From Sphingomonadales bacterium 32-65-25 (GTDB lineage: Bacteria > Pseudomonadota > Alphaproteobacteria > Sphingomonadales > Sphingomonadaceae), in assembly GCA_002280855.1 (NCBI GenBank), contig NCEU01000008.1, positions 186,001 to 250,000 of the forward strand: DNA of 64,000 nucleotides. The letters are read 5' to 3'. Position 1 is the first letter of the stretch. Each line of letters opens with the position of its first letter. Of this stretch, positions 52,671 to 62,716 are shown piece by piece. The notes under the pieces were generated by a model. That model saw only the letters and a program-made list of their open reading frames with translations, was not told where the DNA came from and searched no databases. The position numbers and the translations under genes were made by a program.

Positions 52671-54506
52671 TCAGCCCGCCGAACGCGCTCGGCTGGCGCG
52701 CTTGCGCTCGTTCGGATCGAGGTGGATCTTGCGCAGGCGGATGTGATTTGGTGTCACCTCCACCAGCTCATCCTCGTCGATATAGGCGATGGCCTGTTCC
52801 AGCGTCAGCTTCTTGGGCGGGGAGAGCTGGATGGCATCATCCTTGCCGCTGGCACGGAAGTTGGTGAGCGCCTTTGACTTCAAAGGGTTGACCTCAAGGT
52901 CTTCTTCGCGGGCGTTCTCACCGATCACCATGCCCTGGTAAACCGATTCGCCCGGGCCGATCATCAATATGCCGCGCGGCTGCAGATAACCCAGCGCATA
53001 GGTCACGGCTTCACCGCTTTCGGTGGAGATCAGCACGCCGTTGGCGCGGCCCGAGATCGTGCCCTTGTGCGGGCCATATTTCTCGAACAGCCGGTTCATG
53101 ATGCCGGTGCCGCGCGTGTCCGACAGGAATTCGCCGTGATAGCCGATCAGGCCGCGCGATGGGGCTGAGAAGGTCAGGCGGGTCTTGCCGCCGCCGCTGG
53201 GGCGCATGTCGGTCATCTCGGACTTGCGCATCGCCATCTTCTCGACAACCGTGCCGGAATAGGCTTCGTCCACGTCGATCACGACGGTTTCATAGGGTTC
53301 GGTGCGCTTGCCAGCTTCGTCGGTGCCGAAGATCACGCGCGGGCGCGAAATCGACAGCTCAAAGCCTTCGCGGCGCATGGTTTCGATCAGCACACCCAGT
53401 TGCAATTCGCCGCGGCCGGCCACTTCAAATGCGTCCTTCGACGGCAATTCGGTGATGCGGATCGCCACATTGCCTTCGGCTTCGCGGGCCAGCCGATCCG
53501 CAATCATGCGGCTCGTCACCTTGCTGCCGTCCTTGCCGGCATAGGGGCTATCGTTCACGCTGAAGGTCATCGACAGGGTCGGCGGATCGATCGGCTGGGC
53601 GGCCAAGGCTTCGCTCACGCTCTGTTCGGCGATGGTATCGGCCACGGTGGCCTTGGTCAGGCCGGCCAGCGCGATGATGTCGCCGGCAACGGCTTGATCG
53701 ACGGCAACCCGTTCGAGGCCACGGAAGGCAAAGATTTTCGAGGCGCGGCCGATTTCGGCCACCGTGCTGTCAGGGTTCAGGGCATGGATCGGGCTGTTGA
53801 CCTTCAGCGTGCCCGACATGATGCGGCCGGTCAGGATGCGGCCCAAGAAATTGTCGCGGTCCAGCAGCGAAACCAGCATGCGGAACGGGGCTTCCGGATC
53901 GCCGCTGGGCGGCGGCACATGATCGACGATCTTCTGGAACAGCGGCTTCAGGTCGCCGGAACGCACGTCGTCGGTCGGCCCGGCATAACCGCCGCGCCCG
54001 GAGGCATAAAGGACGGGGAAATCGAGTTGGTCGTCGTTGGCTTCCAGCGTCACGAACAGATCGAACACTTCATCCAGCACTTCGCTGGCGCGCGCATCCG
54101 GACGGTCGATCTTGTTGACGACGACAATCGGTCGCAGGCCCAGCGCCAGCGCCTTGCCGCAGACGAATTTGGTTTGCGGCATCGGGCCTTCGGCGGCATC
54201 GACCAGCAGAATCACGCCATCGACCATCGACAGGATGCGCTCCACCTCGCCGCCGAAATCGGCGTGGCCGGGGGTGTCGACGATGTTGATGTGGTAGGGA
54301 TTGTTGTCAGCGTCTGCCCACTCGATGCTGGTGCACTTGGCCAGAATGGTGATCCCGCGTTCCTTTTCCAGGTCATTGGAATCCATGGCGCGTTCGGCCA
54401 CGCGCTGGTTGTCGCGGAAGGTGCCGGACTGGCGGAACAGCTGGTCGACCAAGGTGGTCTTGCCATGGTCGACGTGCGCGATGATCGCGATGTTGCGGGT
54501 GGACAT
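52671..54506 (-). CDS. typA: Translational GTPase TypA/BipA
   Basis: This ribosome-associated GTPase aids growth at low temperature and stress. The 611-residue product starts at ATG 54506 ([19 protein letters not shown]1), with G3 DTPGHADFG and G4 [10 protein letters not shown], and a C-terminal domain with [15 protein letters not shown] and [11 protein letters not shown]. The frame is open upstream to 54698, but family homology begins at 54506. The C-terminal region ends with an [11 protein letters not shown] tail. Confidence 0.95.
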   Translation of the reverse strand: MSTRNIAIIAHVDHGKTTLVDQLFRQSGTFRDNQRVAERAMDSNDLEKERGITILAKCTSIEWADADNNPYHINIVDTPGHADFGGEVERILSMVDGVILLVDAAEGPMPQTKFVCGKALALGLRPIVVVNKIDRPDARASEVLDEVFDLFVTLEANDDQLDFPVLYASGRGGYAGPTDDVRSGDLKPLFQKIVDHVPPPSGDPEAPFRMLVSLLDRDNFLGRILTGRIMSGTLKVNSPIHALNPDSTVAEIGRASKIFAFRGLERVAVDQAVAGDIIALAGLTKATVADTIAEQSVSEALAAQPIDPPTLSMTFSVNDSPYAGKDGSKVTSRMIADRLAREAEGNVAIRITELPSKDAFEVAGRGELQLGVLIETMRREGFELSISRPRVIFGTDEAGKRTEPYETVVIDVDEAYSGTVVEKMAMRKSEMTDMRPSGGGKTRLTFSAPSRGLIGYHGEFLSDTRGTGIMNRLFEKYGPHKGTISGRANGVLISTESGEAVTYALGYLQPRGILMIGPGESVYQGMVIGENAREEDLEVNPLKSKALTNFRASGKDDAIQLSPPKKLTLEQAIAYIDEDELVEVTPNHIRLRKIHLDPNERKRASRARSAG

Positions 54507-54727
54507 GCGGTACTTCCGGATCAGATGGGCAGGGGCTGGGCGGGCAAAATCGCCAGCGTTACGCCGGCCATATCGGCTGCGCCCATAGGGCAAGCCTGCC
54601 GCAAGGGCAAGTAAAGGGTCTTCCGGGTGTGCTGCGCTGCCGCAATAACCGGCGAAACCGCCTGCAAATGATTGACTCCAGACGATGACAATGGCCATGT
54701 CCGTGTCAAAGCTTGGGGCTCGCCCGG

Positions 54728-55639
54728 ATGGTCGAAGACGAACAGGGAAATGCTGGATATCCGCAAGGTGCCTATCGGGGCCTGACGGTTGGTGCCCTGC
54801 TGGCCGAAGCCCGCGCTGCCGCTGGCCGCGAACTGGCCGATCTGGCCCGCGAAACCCGCGTGCCCCTGCGCCACCTGATGGCCATCGAAGCCGATGATCA
54901 TGAAGCGCTGCCGGCGCTGCCTTACGCGTTGGGTTTCGTGAAGACCTTTGCGCGCAGCGTCGGGCTCAATCCGGAAAGCGTCGGCGCCCAATTCCGCGCC
55001 GAAACCCGGCTGACCCCGCATGTGCCATCCGCGCCCAGCCTGGAACCGCTGGATGAATCCCGCTTGCCGTCGCAGGGTCTGGCCGTCGCCGGGCTGGCTG
55101 TGCTGGTGCTCGTGATCGGCGGTCTCGGCCTTTATGGTAGCGGCGTGCTCGATCCGGTGCCAAGCGCTCCGCAAGTGGCAGCCCCGGCCCCGGCAGCGAT
55201 TGACACGGCCACTGCAGCAGCCTCCGTTCCGGCGCCTGCCCCGGCTGCTGCTGCGCCCGGCGCCAGTGCCGCAACTGCGACGCCCGCCACCATCCCACTC
55301 AGTGGCCCGGTGACGTTGACCGCGCGAACGGACGTGTGGGTGAAAATCTATAGCCGCATCACCGGCCGCAAGGCATTTCAGGGCCTGATGGTTGCCGGCA
55401 GCATTTACAAGGTGCCGGAGGACAATGGTCCCCTCGTCCTGCGCGCGGGTCGCGCCGGCGAGATCGAGGTGAGCGTGGCCGGCGTCAAGCTGCCACCGCT
55501 GGGCGGGTCGGTTGAAACCATTGATGGCGTCGTGCTGACCGCGCCGGCCCTGGCGGAACGCTTTGCCGGGTCCGCTGCTGCCGCTGCGCCTGTTCAGGGT
55601 TCGGCAAGTCAGGCTGCGCCACAACCGGCGCCACGTTGA
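54728..55639 (+). CDS. RodZ-like helix-turn-helix membrane protein with DUF4115 domain
   Basis: The 303-residue protein (ATG 54728; an upstream GTG-type start at 54713 adds five residues) has a cytoplasmic HTH domain near residues 15-90 with VGALLAEARAAAGRELADLARET. One membrane helix follows (LAVAGLAVLVLVIGGLGLYG), then an Ala/Pro-rich linker and a C-terminal DUF4115 domain with VTLTARTDVWVKIYSRI. This is the RodZ architecture, in which the HTH domain binds MreB to set cell width. It heads the cpoB-tilS-ftsH unit. Confidence 0.87.
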   Translation: MVEDEQGNAGYPQGAYRGLTVGALLAEARAAAGRELADLARETRVPLRHLMAIEADDHEALPALPYALGFVKTFARSVGLNPESVGAQFRAETRLTPHVPSAPSLEPLDESRLPSQGLAVAGLAVLVLVIGGLGLYGSGVLDPVPSAPQVAAPAPAAIDTATAAASVPAPAPAAAAPGASAATATPATIPLSGPVTLTARTDVWVKIYSRITGRKAFQGLMVAGSIYKVPEDNGPLVLRAGRAGEIEVSVAGVKLPPLGGSVETIDGVVLTAPALAERFAGSAAAAAPVQGSASQAAPQPAPR

Positions 55640-55656
55640 GTTTCGGGAGCCTGTTT

Positions 55657-56565
55657 GTGAGCCGTTTCGTGCCTGTTCTGCTTGCCGCCGCCGTGCTGCT
55701 GCCCGCCCCTCTCGCGGCACAGGCGGTGGATGTTGGCAAGCTCGATCGCCGGGTGGGTACGCTCGAATCGGAAATGCGCGCGGTGCAACGCAAGGTCTTT
55801 CCCGGCGGCAACGCGCGATTCTTTGAACCGGAAATCCCCGCCCAGGCCGCAACGCCCGCACCCGCGCCGGAAACGCCGCCCGCAACTACGCCGATTGCCG
55901 ATCTGACTGGCCGGGTGGACGCGCTGGAAGGCCAGTTGAAGTCGATGACCGGCCAGATTGAGGCGATGGAATATAAATTGCGCCAGCTGGAAGACGGCCA
56001 GCGCCGATTGAAGGGCGATGCCGAGTTCCGGTTGAACGCCCTGGAAAATCCCGGTGGTGTGCCGCTGGCCCCTGCCGGTGATCCGGCCGCGGTGCCGGGC
56101 AAGCTGCCCGCCCCCTCCGCTGCAACGCCCGCACCGGCGCCCCCCAAGCCGGCTGTGCCCGCCGCCAAGCCCGCCACTGACGCGGCGGCCTGGACCGCCG
56201 CCTATCCCAAGGTGACAGCTCGCGATTGGCCGGGCGTTGAAACGGCGATGAGCCAGTTCATCGCCGATTGGCCGAAATCCGTCCGTGTGCCGCAGGCCAA
56301 ATACTGGCTGGGCCGCAGCTTTGCCGCGCGCACCCAGTATCCGCAGGCGGCCAAGGCGTTCCTTGATGTCTATCAGTCGGCGCCGCGTTCGACGCCGGCT
56401 CCTGATGCGTTGATCGCGCTGGCTGGCGCCCTGAACGCGATGACCAAGCCCAAGGACGCCTGCCAGGTGCTGGGCGAGCTTGAATCGGTCTACGGAGCCA
56501 AGTTGACCGATACACAGAAGGCCGACGCCGGGCGCCAGCGCACGAAAGCCAAGTGCACTGCGTGA
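55657..56565 (+). CDS. cpoB: Tol-Pal-associated TPR protein CpoB/YbgF
   Basis: The 302-residue exported protein has a signal peptide (VPVLLAAAVLLPAPLAAQA), an N-terminal coiled-coil region near 25-125 (DVGKLDRRVGTLESEM, IEAMEYKLRQLEDGQ), an Ala/Pro-rich linker and TPR-like repeats at the C terminus (YWLGRSFAARTQYPQAAKAF). CpoB coordinates peptidoglycan synthesis with Tol-Pal during division. GTG at 55657, with GGGAG nine bases upstream, is chosen over a TTG at 55636. The tol-pal genes themselves are not in the window. Confidence 0.88.
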   Translation: MSRFVPVLLAAAVLLPAPLAAQAVDVGKLDRRVGTLESEMRAVQRKVFPGGNARFFEPEIPAQAATPAPAPETPPATTPIADLTGRVDALEGQLKSMTGQIEAMEYKLRQLEDGQRRLKGDAEFRLNALENPGGVPLAPAGDPAAVPGKLPAPSAATPAPAPPKPAVPAAKPATDAAAWTAAYPKVTARDWPGVETAMSQFIADWPKSVRVPQAKYWLGRSFAARTQYPQAAKAFLDVYQSAPRSTPAPDALIALAGALNAMTKPKDACQVLGELESVYGAKLTDTQKADAGRQRTKAKCTA

Positions 56566-57548
56566 GCGGGCCAAATGTGCGGCCTGATCTGGCCGCACTG
56601 ATTGCGGCGGCGCTGGGCCGCCCGGTGGCCGCTGATGAACGCATTGCCGTGGCGACTTCGGGCGGGCCAGACAGCCTGGCGCTGCTGTCACTGGCCGCTG
56701 CGGCCTTTCCCGGCCGGGTGACGGCGCTCACCGTTGATCACCGCCTGCGGTCCGAGGCGGCCGCAGAAGCCGCCAGTGTTGCCGCTCAGTGCGCCGCCCG
56801 CGGCTTGCCGCATGTGACGCTGGTGCGTGAAGGCGGGGATTTCACCAGCAATATCCAGGCCCGCGCCCGCGCCGCCCGCTATGCCCTTATGGGCGATTGG
56901 TGCGGCGCCCATGGCTACGGCCTGCTGCTCACCGCCCATCACGCCGACGATCAGGCCGAAACGCTGCTCATGCGCCTGAACCGCGCCAGCGGCAGTGACG
57001 GTCTGGCCGCGATCCGACCGGCCCGGCGATTGCAGCCCGGCGTGATGCTGGTGCGGCCTCTGCTGGCGGTCCGCAAGGCCGATCTGGCGGCGCTTGCGGC
57101 GGCTGATGCTTGGCAGCAAGTGGATGATCCCACCAACCGCGATCCCCGCCATGATCGCACGGCCATGCGGGCCTTGCTGGCGGCCACGCCGGCGCTGGAT
57201 GTGACGGCCCTGGCGGCCAGTGCGGCGCACCTGGCTGCCGACGCCGAAGCACTTGCCTGGGCCGCCGATCTGGCCTGGGCCGGGCGGGTGCAGGAAGCCG
57301 ATGGCCGGTTGCTGGTTGATGCGGGCGGGCTGCCCGCGGCGCTGGTGCAGCGACTGCTCGCAAGGGCGGTGGAAACGCTGGCCGGGCGGCCGGTGCGGGG
57401 CAGCGACATCGCCCGGCTGGCCGCGCGACTCGGGGCTGGAGCAACCGGCACACTGGCCGGCATCGTCGCGCGTCCCGGCACAATCTGGCAACTTTCCGTC
57501 ACCCGGCCGCCACAGAAGGGCGGCAAAAAGCCACAAAACGCCGCCTGA
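56562..57548 (+). CDS. tilS: tRNA(Ile)-lysidine synthase
   Basis: TilS converts C34 of the CAU-anticodon tRNA-Ile to lysidine so it reads AUA. The 328-residue product (GTG 56562 overlapping the cpoB stop) has the ATP-pyrophosphatase P-loop ATSGGPDSLALLS near residue 30, LTAHHADDQAETLLMRL and RPLLAVRKADLAALA. It is a short TilS without an extensive C-terminal domain, as usual in alphaproteobacteria. A GTG nine bases upstream is an alternative start. Confidence 0.9.
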   Translation: MSGPNVRPDLAALIAAALGRPVAADERIAVATSGGPDSLALLSLAAAAFPGRVTALTVDHRLRSEAAAEAASVAAQCAARGLPHVTLVREGGDFTSNIQARARAARYALMGDWCGAHGYGLLLTAHHADDQAETLLMRLNRASGSDGLAAIRPARRLQPGVMLVRPLLAVRKADLAALAAADAWQQVDDPTNRDPRHDRTAMRALLAATPALDVTALAASAAHLAADAEALAWAADLAWAGRVQEADGRLLVDAGGLPAALVQRLLARAVETLAGRPVRGSDIARLAARLGAGATGTLAGIVARPGTIWQLSVTRPPQKGGKKPQNAA

Positions 57549-57573
57549 AACGGGGCAGAACAGCACAGGCGGA

Positions 57574-57601
57574 TTGCAACCCCACCATTCCACCTTATCT
57601 T
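57574..57601 (+). promoter_or_regulatory. Possible promoter of ftsH
   Basis: TTGCAA (57574-57579) and TATCTT (57596-57601) with 16 bases between them lie 55 bases before the ftsH ATG. The 107-bp gap after tilS supports an own promoter. Visual match only; no clear heat-shock type sequence was seen. Confidence 0.3.
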
Positions 57602-57655
57602 GGGTTGTGCGTGTGATCGCCAGTATCGCCGTGTGTATCTGATCAGGAACTGTCC

Positions 57656-59602
57656 ATGTCTGAAGGCCCCACCAAGCGTCCGCCCAACCCCTGGATGAAG
57701 AATCTGGGGTTGTGGATCGTTATCCTGCTCGGCCTTGCCGTGGCGGTGAACGTGATGCAGGGCTCCGGCTCTTCGCGCAGCGGTGATACACTGGCCTATT
57801 CGGATTTCCTGGCGCGCGTGGATGATGGCGCAGTGAAATCGGTGGAGATCCGCGGCGAGGAAATCATCGGCCGCACCAGCGGTGACGAGGAGTTCCGCAC
57901 CTTCAACCCCGGCGACACCCAGTTGATCGAACGTCTGCGCACCAAGGGCGTGCGCTTTGATGCGCGCCCGGAAGAAAGCCGTTCGGTGATCGCGCAGCTG
58001 TTCTTCAACATGCTGCCCTTCATCCTGATGATTGGCATCTGGATCTTCGTCATGCGCCAGATGCAGAATGGTGCTGGCCGTGGCGCCATGGGTTTCGGCA
58101 AATCCCGCGCCAAGTTGCTGGTGCAGAAAGAAGGCCGCGTGACGTTTGACGATGTCGCCGGCATCGACGAAGCTCGCGAGGAACTGCAGGAAATCGTCGA
58201 CTTCCTGAAGGATCCGGGCCGTTTCAGCCGACTGGGTGGCAAGATTCCGAAGGGCGCGTTGCTCGTTGGCCCGCCCGGCACCGGCAAGACGCTGCTCGCC
58301 CGCGCCATTGCCGGCGAAGCCAATGTGCCGTTCTTCTCCATCTCCGGCTCCGATTTCGTTGAAATGTTTGTCGGTGTCGGCGCCAGCCGTGTCCGCGACA
58401 TGTTCGAACAGGGCAAGAAGTCGGCCCCGTGCATCATCTTTATCGATGAAATCGACGCCGTGGGCCGCAGCCGCGGCGCTGGCCTGGGTGGTGGCAACGA
58501 CGAACGCGAGCAGACGCTGAACCAGCTCCTGGTGGAGATGGACGGTTTCGATGCCAATGAAGGCATCATCATCATCGCTGCCACCAACCGGCCCGACGTG
58601 CTCGATCCCGCTCTGCTCCGCCCCGGCCGTTTCGACCGCCAGGTGGTAGTTGGTCGCCCCGATATCGATGGGCGCGAGAAGATCCTTGCCGTGCACATGA
58701 AGAAGGTGCCGTTGGCGCCCGACGTAAACGCCCGCACCATCGCGCGCGGCACCCCGGGTTTTGCCGGTGCTGATCTGGCCAACCTGGTCAACGAAGCCGC
58801 GCTGCTGGCCGCCCGCCGCGGCAAGCGGCTGGTTTCGATGCGCGAATTCGAAGACGCCAAGGACAAGGTGCTGATGGGCACCGAACGCAAGACCATGGCG
58901 ATGACCGAAGACGAGAAGAAGATGACCGCCTATCACGAGGCCGGCCACGCGCTCGTCTCGCTGCACGAGCAGGCGTCTGACCCAATTCACAAGGCTACCA
59001 TCATCCCGCGCGGCCGCGCGCTCGGCATGGTGATGCGCTTGCCGGAACGTGACCAATACAGCTATCACCGGGACAAGATGTACGCCAACCTGGCCGTGGC
59101 CATGGGTGGCCGTGTCGCGGAAGAAGTGATCTTCGGCTATGACAAGGTCAGTTCCGGTGCCTCGTCGGACATCAGCTATGCCACTGATCTGGCGCGCTCG
59201 ATGGCGACTCAGTGGGGCATGTCCGATAAGTTGGGCCCGCTGAAATATGTCGAGAACCAGGAAGAAGTGTTCCTCGGCCACAGCGTGACCAAGGCGCAGA
59301 ACATGTCGGAAGAAACCGCGCAGATGATCGACAGCGAAGTGCGCGCCATCGTCACCACCGGCTATGATCGTGCCAAGCAGGTGCTGACCGACAATATCGA
59401 CCAGCTGCACGCCATCGCCGGCGCCCTGCTGGAGTATGAGACGCTGACCGGTGACGAGATCAAGAAGGTCATGGACGGCGGCACCGTCGATCGCGGCAGC
59501 GCCACCACCACTCCGGTGGCGCGGCCTTCGTCGGGCTCGTCTGCCATTCCCAAGGCCGGCCGTCGCGGCACCGGTCTGGGTGAGGCACCAGCTGGCGCGT
59601 GA
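57656..59602 (+). CDS. ftsH: ATP-dependent zinc metalloprotease FtsH
   Basis: The 648-residue membrane protease degrades misfolded membrane proteins and short-lived regulators. Two membrane helices ([17 protein letters not shown] and [17 protein letters not shown]) flank a periplasmic domain. The AAA module has Walker [15 protein letters not shown], Walker [13 protein letters not shown] and the second region of homology [14 protein letters not shown]. The zinc site is [14 protein letters not shown] near residue 424. AGGA sits seven bases before the ATG. The stop overlaps the following VOC gene (GTGA). Confidence 0.96.
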   Translation: MSEGPTKRPPNPWMKNLGLWIVILLGLAVAVNVMQGSGSSRSGDTLAYSDFLARVDDGAVKSVEIRGEEIIGRTSGDEEFRTFNPGDTQLIERLRTKGVRFDARPEESRSVIAQLFFNMLPFILMIGIWIFVMRQMQNGAGRGAMGFGKSRAKLLVQKEGRVTFDDVAGIDEAREELQEIVDFLKDPGRFSRLGGKIPKGALLVGPPGTGKTLLARAIAGEANVPFFSISGSDFVEMFVGVGASRVRDMFEQGKKSAPCIIFIDEIDAVGRSRGAGLGGGNDEREQTLNQLLVEMDGFDANEGIIIIAATNRPDVLDPALLRPGRFDRQVVVGRPDIDGREKILAVHMKKVPLAPDVNARTIARGTPGFAGADLANLVNEAALLAARRGKRLVSMREFEDAKDKVLMGTERKTMAMTEDEKKMTAYHEAGHALVSLHEQASDPIHKATIIPRGRALGMVMRLPERDQYSYHRDKMYANLAVAMGGRVAEEVIFGYDKVSSGASSDISYATDLARSMATQWGMSDKLGPLKYVENQEEVFLGHSVTKAQNMSEETAQMIDSEVRAIVTTGYDRAKQVLTDNIDQLHAIAGALLEYETLTGDEIKKVMDGGTVDRGSATTTPVARPSSGSSAIPKAGRRGTGLGEAPAGA

Positions 59603-60015
59603 GGTGGCTGGCGATTGCGCTGGCCCTGTTGGTGGCGGCTCCTGTGGCCGCCACTGATGCCTCGCTGATCGCGTGGTTCGAGATTCCGGTCAGTGATCTG
59701 GACCGAGCGACGCGCTTTTACGAAGCAGTGTTCGGCAAGCCGCTGAGTCGGGACCGGGTTGATGGCTACGACATGGCGATGTTTCCTGGCACCGATGGCC
59801 CAGAAGGCGCGCTGGTCAAGGGCGACGTTTACGTGCCGGGCAAGGCCGGACCGATCCTCTATTTTCGCGTAACCGATGTTGATGCTGTGCTGACCCGCGC
59901 CAATGCTGTCGGTGGCCGCACCCTTTTTGCAAAGAAGGATATCGGTCCCAATGGCTGGGTGGCCGAGTTCGAAGACAGTGAAGGCAACCGGATCGCCCTG
60001 CTGCAATCGCTCTAG
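59599..60015 (+). CDS. Exported VOC (glyoxalase/bleomycin-resistance) fold protein
   Basis: The 138-residue product starts with GTG overlapping the ftsH stop. Its first 20 residues ([20 protein letters not shown]) look like a signal peptide, unusual for a VOC protein. The remainder has one VOC unit: [35 protein letters not shown] and the closing [15 protein letters not shown] with the metal-ligand glutamate. Function and metal are unknown. If the signal is real it acts in the periplasm. Confidence 0.82.
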   Translation: MRWLAIALALLVAAPVAATDASLIAWFEIPVSDLDRATRFYEAVFGKPLSRDRVDGYDMAMFPGTDGPEGALVKGDVYVPGKAGPILYFRVTDVDAVLTRANAVGGRTLFAKKDIGPNGWVAEFEDSEGNRIALLQSL

Positions 60016-61413
60016 TTAATCCTCGTGAAATTCGCCGGGTTCGCGACCTAGGGCGGGCTGGGTGAAAGCATAGACCGCCAGCGCCACCAGCGCCGCCGCT
60101 CCAAGCCAGTAGGTAACCGAGGGGCCGATCTGATAGAGCCCGATGCCGATCGCCGGCGCCACGATGAAGCAGCTGCCGTTGACCGAGGTGACCGCGCCCG
60201 CAACGCCGCCCTGTTCCGCGCGGGAAACGGCAAGACTTGCCCCAGCCGTGAAACCTGGCCGCGCCAGGCCATAGCCCATGCTCATCAGCGCAAAGGCCAG
60301 CACCAGCGCATACAGGCTGCCCGATACGGCGATGCCTGCCGTGCCGACGGCAGCCAGCAACGTTCCCCAGCGCATCAGCGCCGGCGGGGTGAGCCGCAGC
60401 TGCGGGATCAGCACCCATTGCGCCAGCAAGGTTGAAAACGCCCCGGCCATGAAGATCAGCGCGATCGACCGCTGTGAATCAAGCGCGTCACCGCCCAGCG
60501 TGTCGATCACCAGAAAGCCCAGCGCCTGGCCGGTGGCGGCCTGGATGGAGCCTGACACAAAGCCGAAGATCATGAAGGGCGCAATTCGCTTGTCTTTCAC
60601 ACTCAGTCGCTTGGGCCGGCCGGCGGCGGCGGCGCTCACACTGGCGCCGGTGGTGGCTCCGGCCAGATTGGGCTCCGACGACGGTGCTCCGCTGCCCATT
60701 TGGGCCTGGCCGGGCCGATGGGTCGGATCATCATCGGGCAGCACTCGTGCCACCGCGGCCATCACCACGGCGGCAATGGCGGCAAAAGCGAACATTGGCC
60801 CTGAAAGCCCCAATGGTGCCAGGATGAACAAGGGCGCCACCGCTGGCCCGATGATGGTGCCCAACCCGAACGCGGATGACAGGCTGGACAGCGCGGCGGT
60901 GCGATCCTGTTCGTTGGTGCGCCCGGCGACATAGGCCTGTGCCGCCGGGTTGGCCGCAGATCCGAATATGCCGAACAGGCTGCGCAGGCTGGCGAACAGC
61001 GCGAAGGTGGCGATCGGCGCCAGCCAGCCGTTGAGCCCGGCATAGATGGCAATGCCGCAGCCGGTCATCGACACCATGAAGCCCAGCGAGCCGACCAGCA
61101 TCAGCCGCCGCCGGCCGCGGATGTCGCTCTGCCGGGCCCAATAGGGCGCGCTGACCGTCCACAGCAGGGCAGAGAAGGAGAAGATCACCGCCACCAGCAT
61201 GTCGGGCAGATGGATCACACGCGCGATGGCGGGCAGAACGGTTTGCAGCGCCGTATTGCCAGCCGCCACAGTGAGCAACGCGGCAAAGACCACGGCGAAT
61301 TCACGGCGCGGCAGCGATGTGGCGCCAAGGCCGGCAAAGGGATTGCGGGGTTGCACGCCTGCTTCATGGCCCTCACCGACGCGCTTGCCAAGCCGGCACT
61401 TGCCCACCACCAT
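60016..61413 (-). CDS. MFS transporter
   Basis: The product (465 residues from ATG 61413; AGGA just upstream) has 12 helices. The MFS loop motif is YWARQSDIRGRRRLMLVG after helix 2, and the second half starts after a long central loop rich in Gly/Ser. The C-terminal helices include GYGLARPGFTAGASLAVSRAE. The sequence resembles multidrug/TetA-type exporters. Substrate unknown. The frame is open to 61455, overlapping the divergent SDR gene, which makes that start unlikely. Confidence 0.87.
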   Translation of the reverse strand: MVVGKCRLGKRVGEGHEAGVQPRNPFAGLGATSLPRREFAVVFAALLTVAAGNTALQTVLPAIARVIHLPDMLVAVIFSFSALLWTVSAPYWARQSDIRGRRRLMLVGSLGFMVSMTGCGIAIYAGLNGWLAPIATFALFASLRSLFGIFGSAANPAAQAYVAGRTNEQDRTAALSSLSSAFGLGTIIGPAVAPLFILAPLGLSGPMFAFAAIAAVVMAAVARVLPDDDPTHRPGQAQMGSGAPSSEPNLAGATTGASVSAAAAGRPKRLSVKDKRIAPFMIFGFVSGSIQAATGQALGFLVIDTLGGDALDSQRSIALIFMAGAFSTLLAQWVLIPQLRLTPPALMRWGTLLAAVGTAGIAVSGSLYALVLAFALMSMGYGLARPGFTAGASLAVSRAEQGGVAGAVTSVNGSCFIVAPAIGIGLYQIGPSVTYWLGAAALVALAVYAFTQPALGREPGEFHED

Positions 61414-61441
61414 GCCATCCTGACAGCAGCGGGAGGGTGAT

Positions 61442-62455
61442 ATGGCAACGGGCAAGGTGTTGGTGACCGGCGCATCGGGCTATATCGCCGGTTTCATCAT
61501 CCAGGCGCTGGTGGCCGATGGCTGGGCGGTGCGCGGCACCATCCGCAATCTGGCCCGCGCTGGCGAAGTGCGCGACATGCTGGGCCTGCCCGATCTGGAG
61601 CTGGTGGCCTGCGATCTGATGAGCGACGCCGGCTGGGCCGAGGCGATGAATGGCATTGCCTTCGTTCAACACATCGCTTCGCCGATCCCGGCTGGCGAGC
61701 CGAAGGATCCCGATGAACTGATCGTCCCGGCCCGCGAAGGCGCCTTGCGTGCGCTGCGTTTCGCCCATGCGGCAGGCGTGAAGCGTGTGGTGATGACCAG
61801 CAGTATGGCCGCCATCGCCTACGGCCATAGTGAGCGCGGCACGCCGTTCACGGAAAGCGATTGGTCCAACATCAACAGTCTGGAATCATACGCCTATATC
61901 AAATCGAAGACGCTCGCTGAACGCGCGGCGCGGGAGTGGATGGCGGCCAATGGGCAGGGGATGGAGTATGTGTCCATCAACCCCGCTGCCGTGCTCGGCC
62001 CTGTGCTTGGCGCCGATTTTTCGACCAGCCTGGAAGTGGTGAAGAAGTTGCTCGACGGGGCGTTGCCTGGCCTGCCGCGGCTGGGTTTTGGTGTCGTTGA
62101 TGTGCGCGATGTCGCCGCCTTGCATGTGCTGGCGATGGTGACGCCGGGGCTGGATGGTGAGCGCTTCATCGCGCAAGGCAAGTTCATGTGGATGCGTGAG
62201 GTGGCGGACGTGCTGAAAGCCGGGCTCGGCGATCAGGCGCGACGGGTGCCGACGCGTGGATTGCCGGATTTTCTGTTGAAATTGCTCGCCAATTTCGATG
62301 CGACGGTGAAGATGGTGGTGCCCGAACTCGGCCGCCGCCGCGAGGCCAGCGCGGCGCATGCGCTGGCGCGGCTCGGCTGGCAGACCCGCGACGAAGCCTC
62401 CACCATCCTCGATTGCGCCAACAGTCTGATCGAGAAGGGGCTGGTGAAGGCCTGA
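61442..62455 (+). CDS. NAD(P)-dependent extended SDR reductase (dihydroflavonol-reductase-like)
   Basis: The 337-residue protein has the extended SDR Rossmann motif VLVTGASGYIAGFI, the catalytic YIKSK (Y-x-x-x-K) near residue 158 and a serine in VVMTSSMAAIAYG. It resembles dihydroflavonol 4-reductase/cinnamoyl-CoA reductase-like aldehyde reductases. Substrate unknown. GGAGG (61432-61436) precedes the ATG by five bases. The gene is divergent from the MFS transporter. Confidence 0.88.
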   Translation: MATGKVLVTGASGYIAGFIIQALVADGWAVRGTIRNLARAGEVRDMLGLPDLELVACDLMSDAGWAEAMNGIAFVQHIASPIPAGEPKDPDELIVPAREGALRALRFAHAAGVKRVVMTSSMAAIAYGHSERGTPFTESDWSNINSLESYAYIKSKTLAERAAREWMAANGQGMEYVSINPAAVLGPVLGADFSTSLEVVKKLLDGALPGLPRLGFGVVDVRDVAALHVLAMVTPGLDGERFIAQGKFMWMREVADVLKAGLGDQARRVPTRGLPDFLLKLLANFDATVKMVVPELGRRREASAAHALARLGWQTRDEASTILDCANSLIEKGLVKA

Positions 62456-62574
62456 CAGTTCGCTTTTGTCAGTTTTGACGTTTCGTGCCGGAATCAGGGA
62501 ATCCTGATCGCACAAGTACCTGACTGTCAAAGAGCTTGAAGCGACGACGCTGAAGGCTATTGCATCAAAATTGC

Positions 62575-62659
62575 AACGTCGCCCCGGGCTTGACCCGGGG
62601 ACCCGCTGTTCTTGCTGCGCCAGGCAAGCTGGGCCCCGGATCAAGTCCGGGGCGACGTT
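62575..62659. repeat. Large imperfect inverted repeat between convergent genes
   Basis: The left arm, 62575-62600, begins AACGTCGCCCCGGGCTTGAC. The right arm, 62634-62659, is its reverse complement at 24 of 26 positions. The 33-base centre contains an inner hairpin CTTGC/GCAAG. GTCGCCCCGG palindromes of this kind recur between genes in sphingomonad genomes. The element lies between the ends of the SDR and DUF885 genes, where it could act as a bidirectional terminator or a mobile REP-like unit. Upstream in the same gap, ATCAGG-N4-CCTGAT at 62493-62508 is a small palindrome; otherwise I see nothing in the 261-bp gap. Confidence 0.75.
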
Positions 62660-62716
62660 GATGTTGACGGCACTGAGCTCGAATGTACCCCATCGCGTCC
62701 CTGTAGGACAGCCCGC

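Noticed and set aside
53400..54614. 404-codon plus-strand frame opposite typA
   Set aside because: Antisense to typA; His/Gln-rich composition without domain.
56951..59410. Long open frame (about 819 codons) on the minus strand opposite tilS and ftsH
   Set aside because: It is antisense to strong ftsH and tilS genes, is His/Gln/Ala-rich without family motifs, and arises from GC-rich codon structure.
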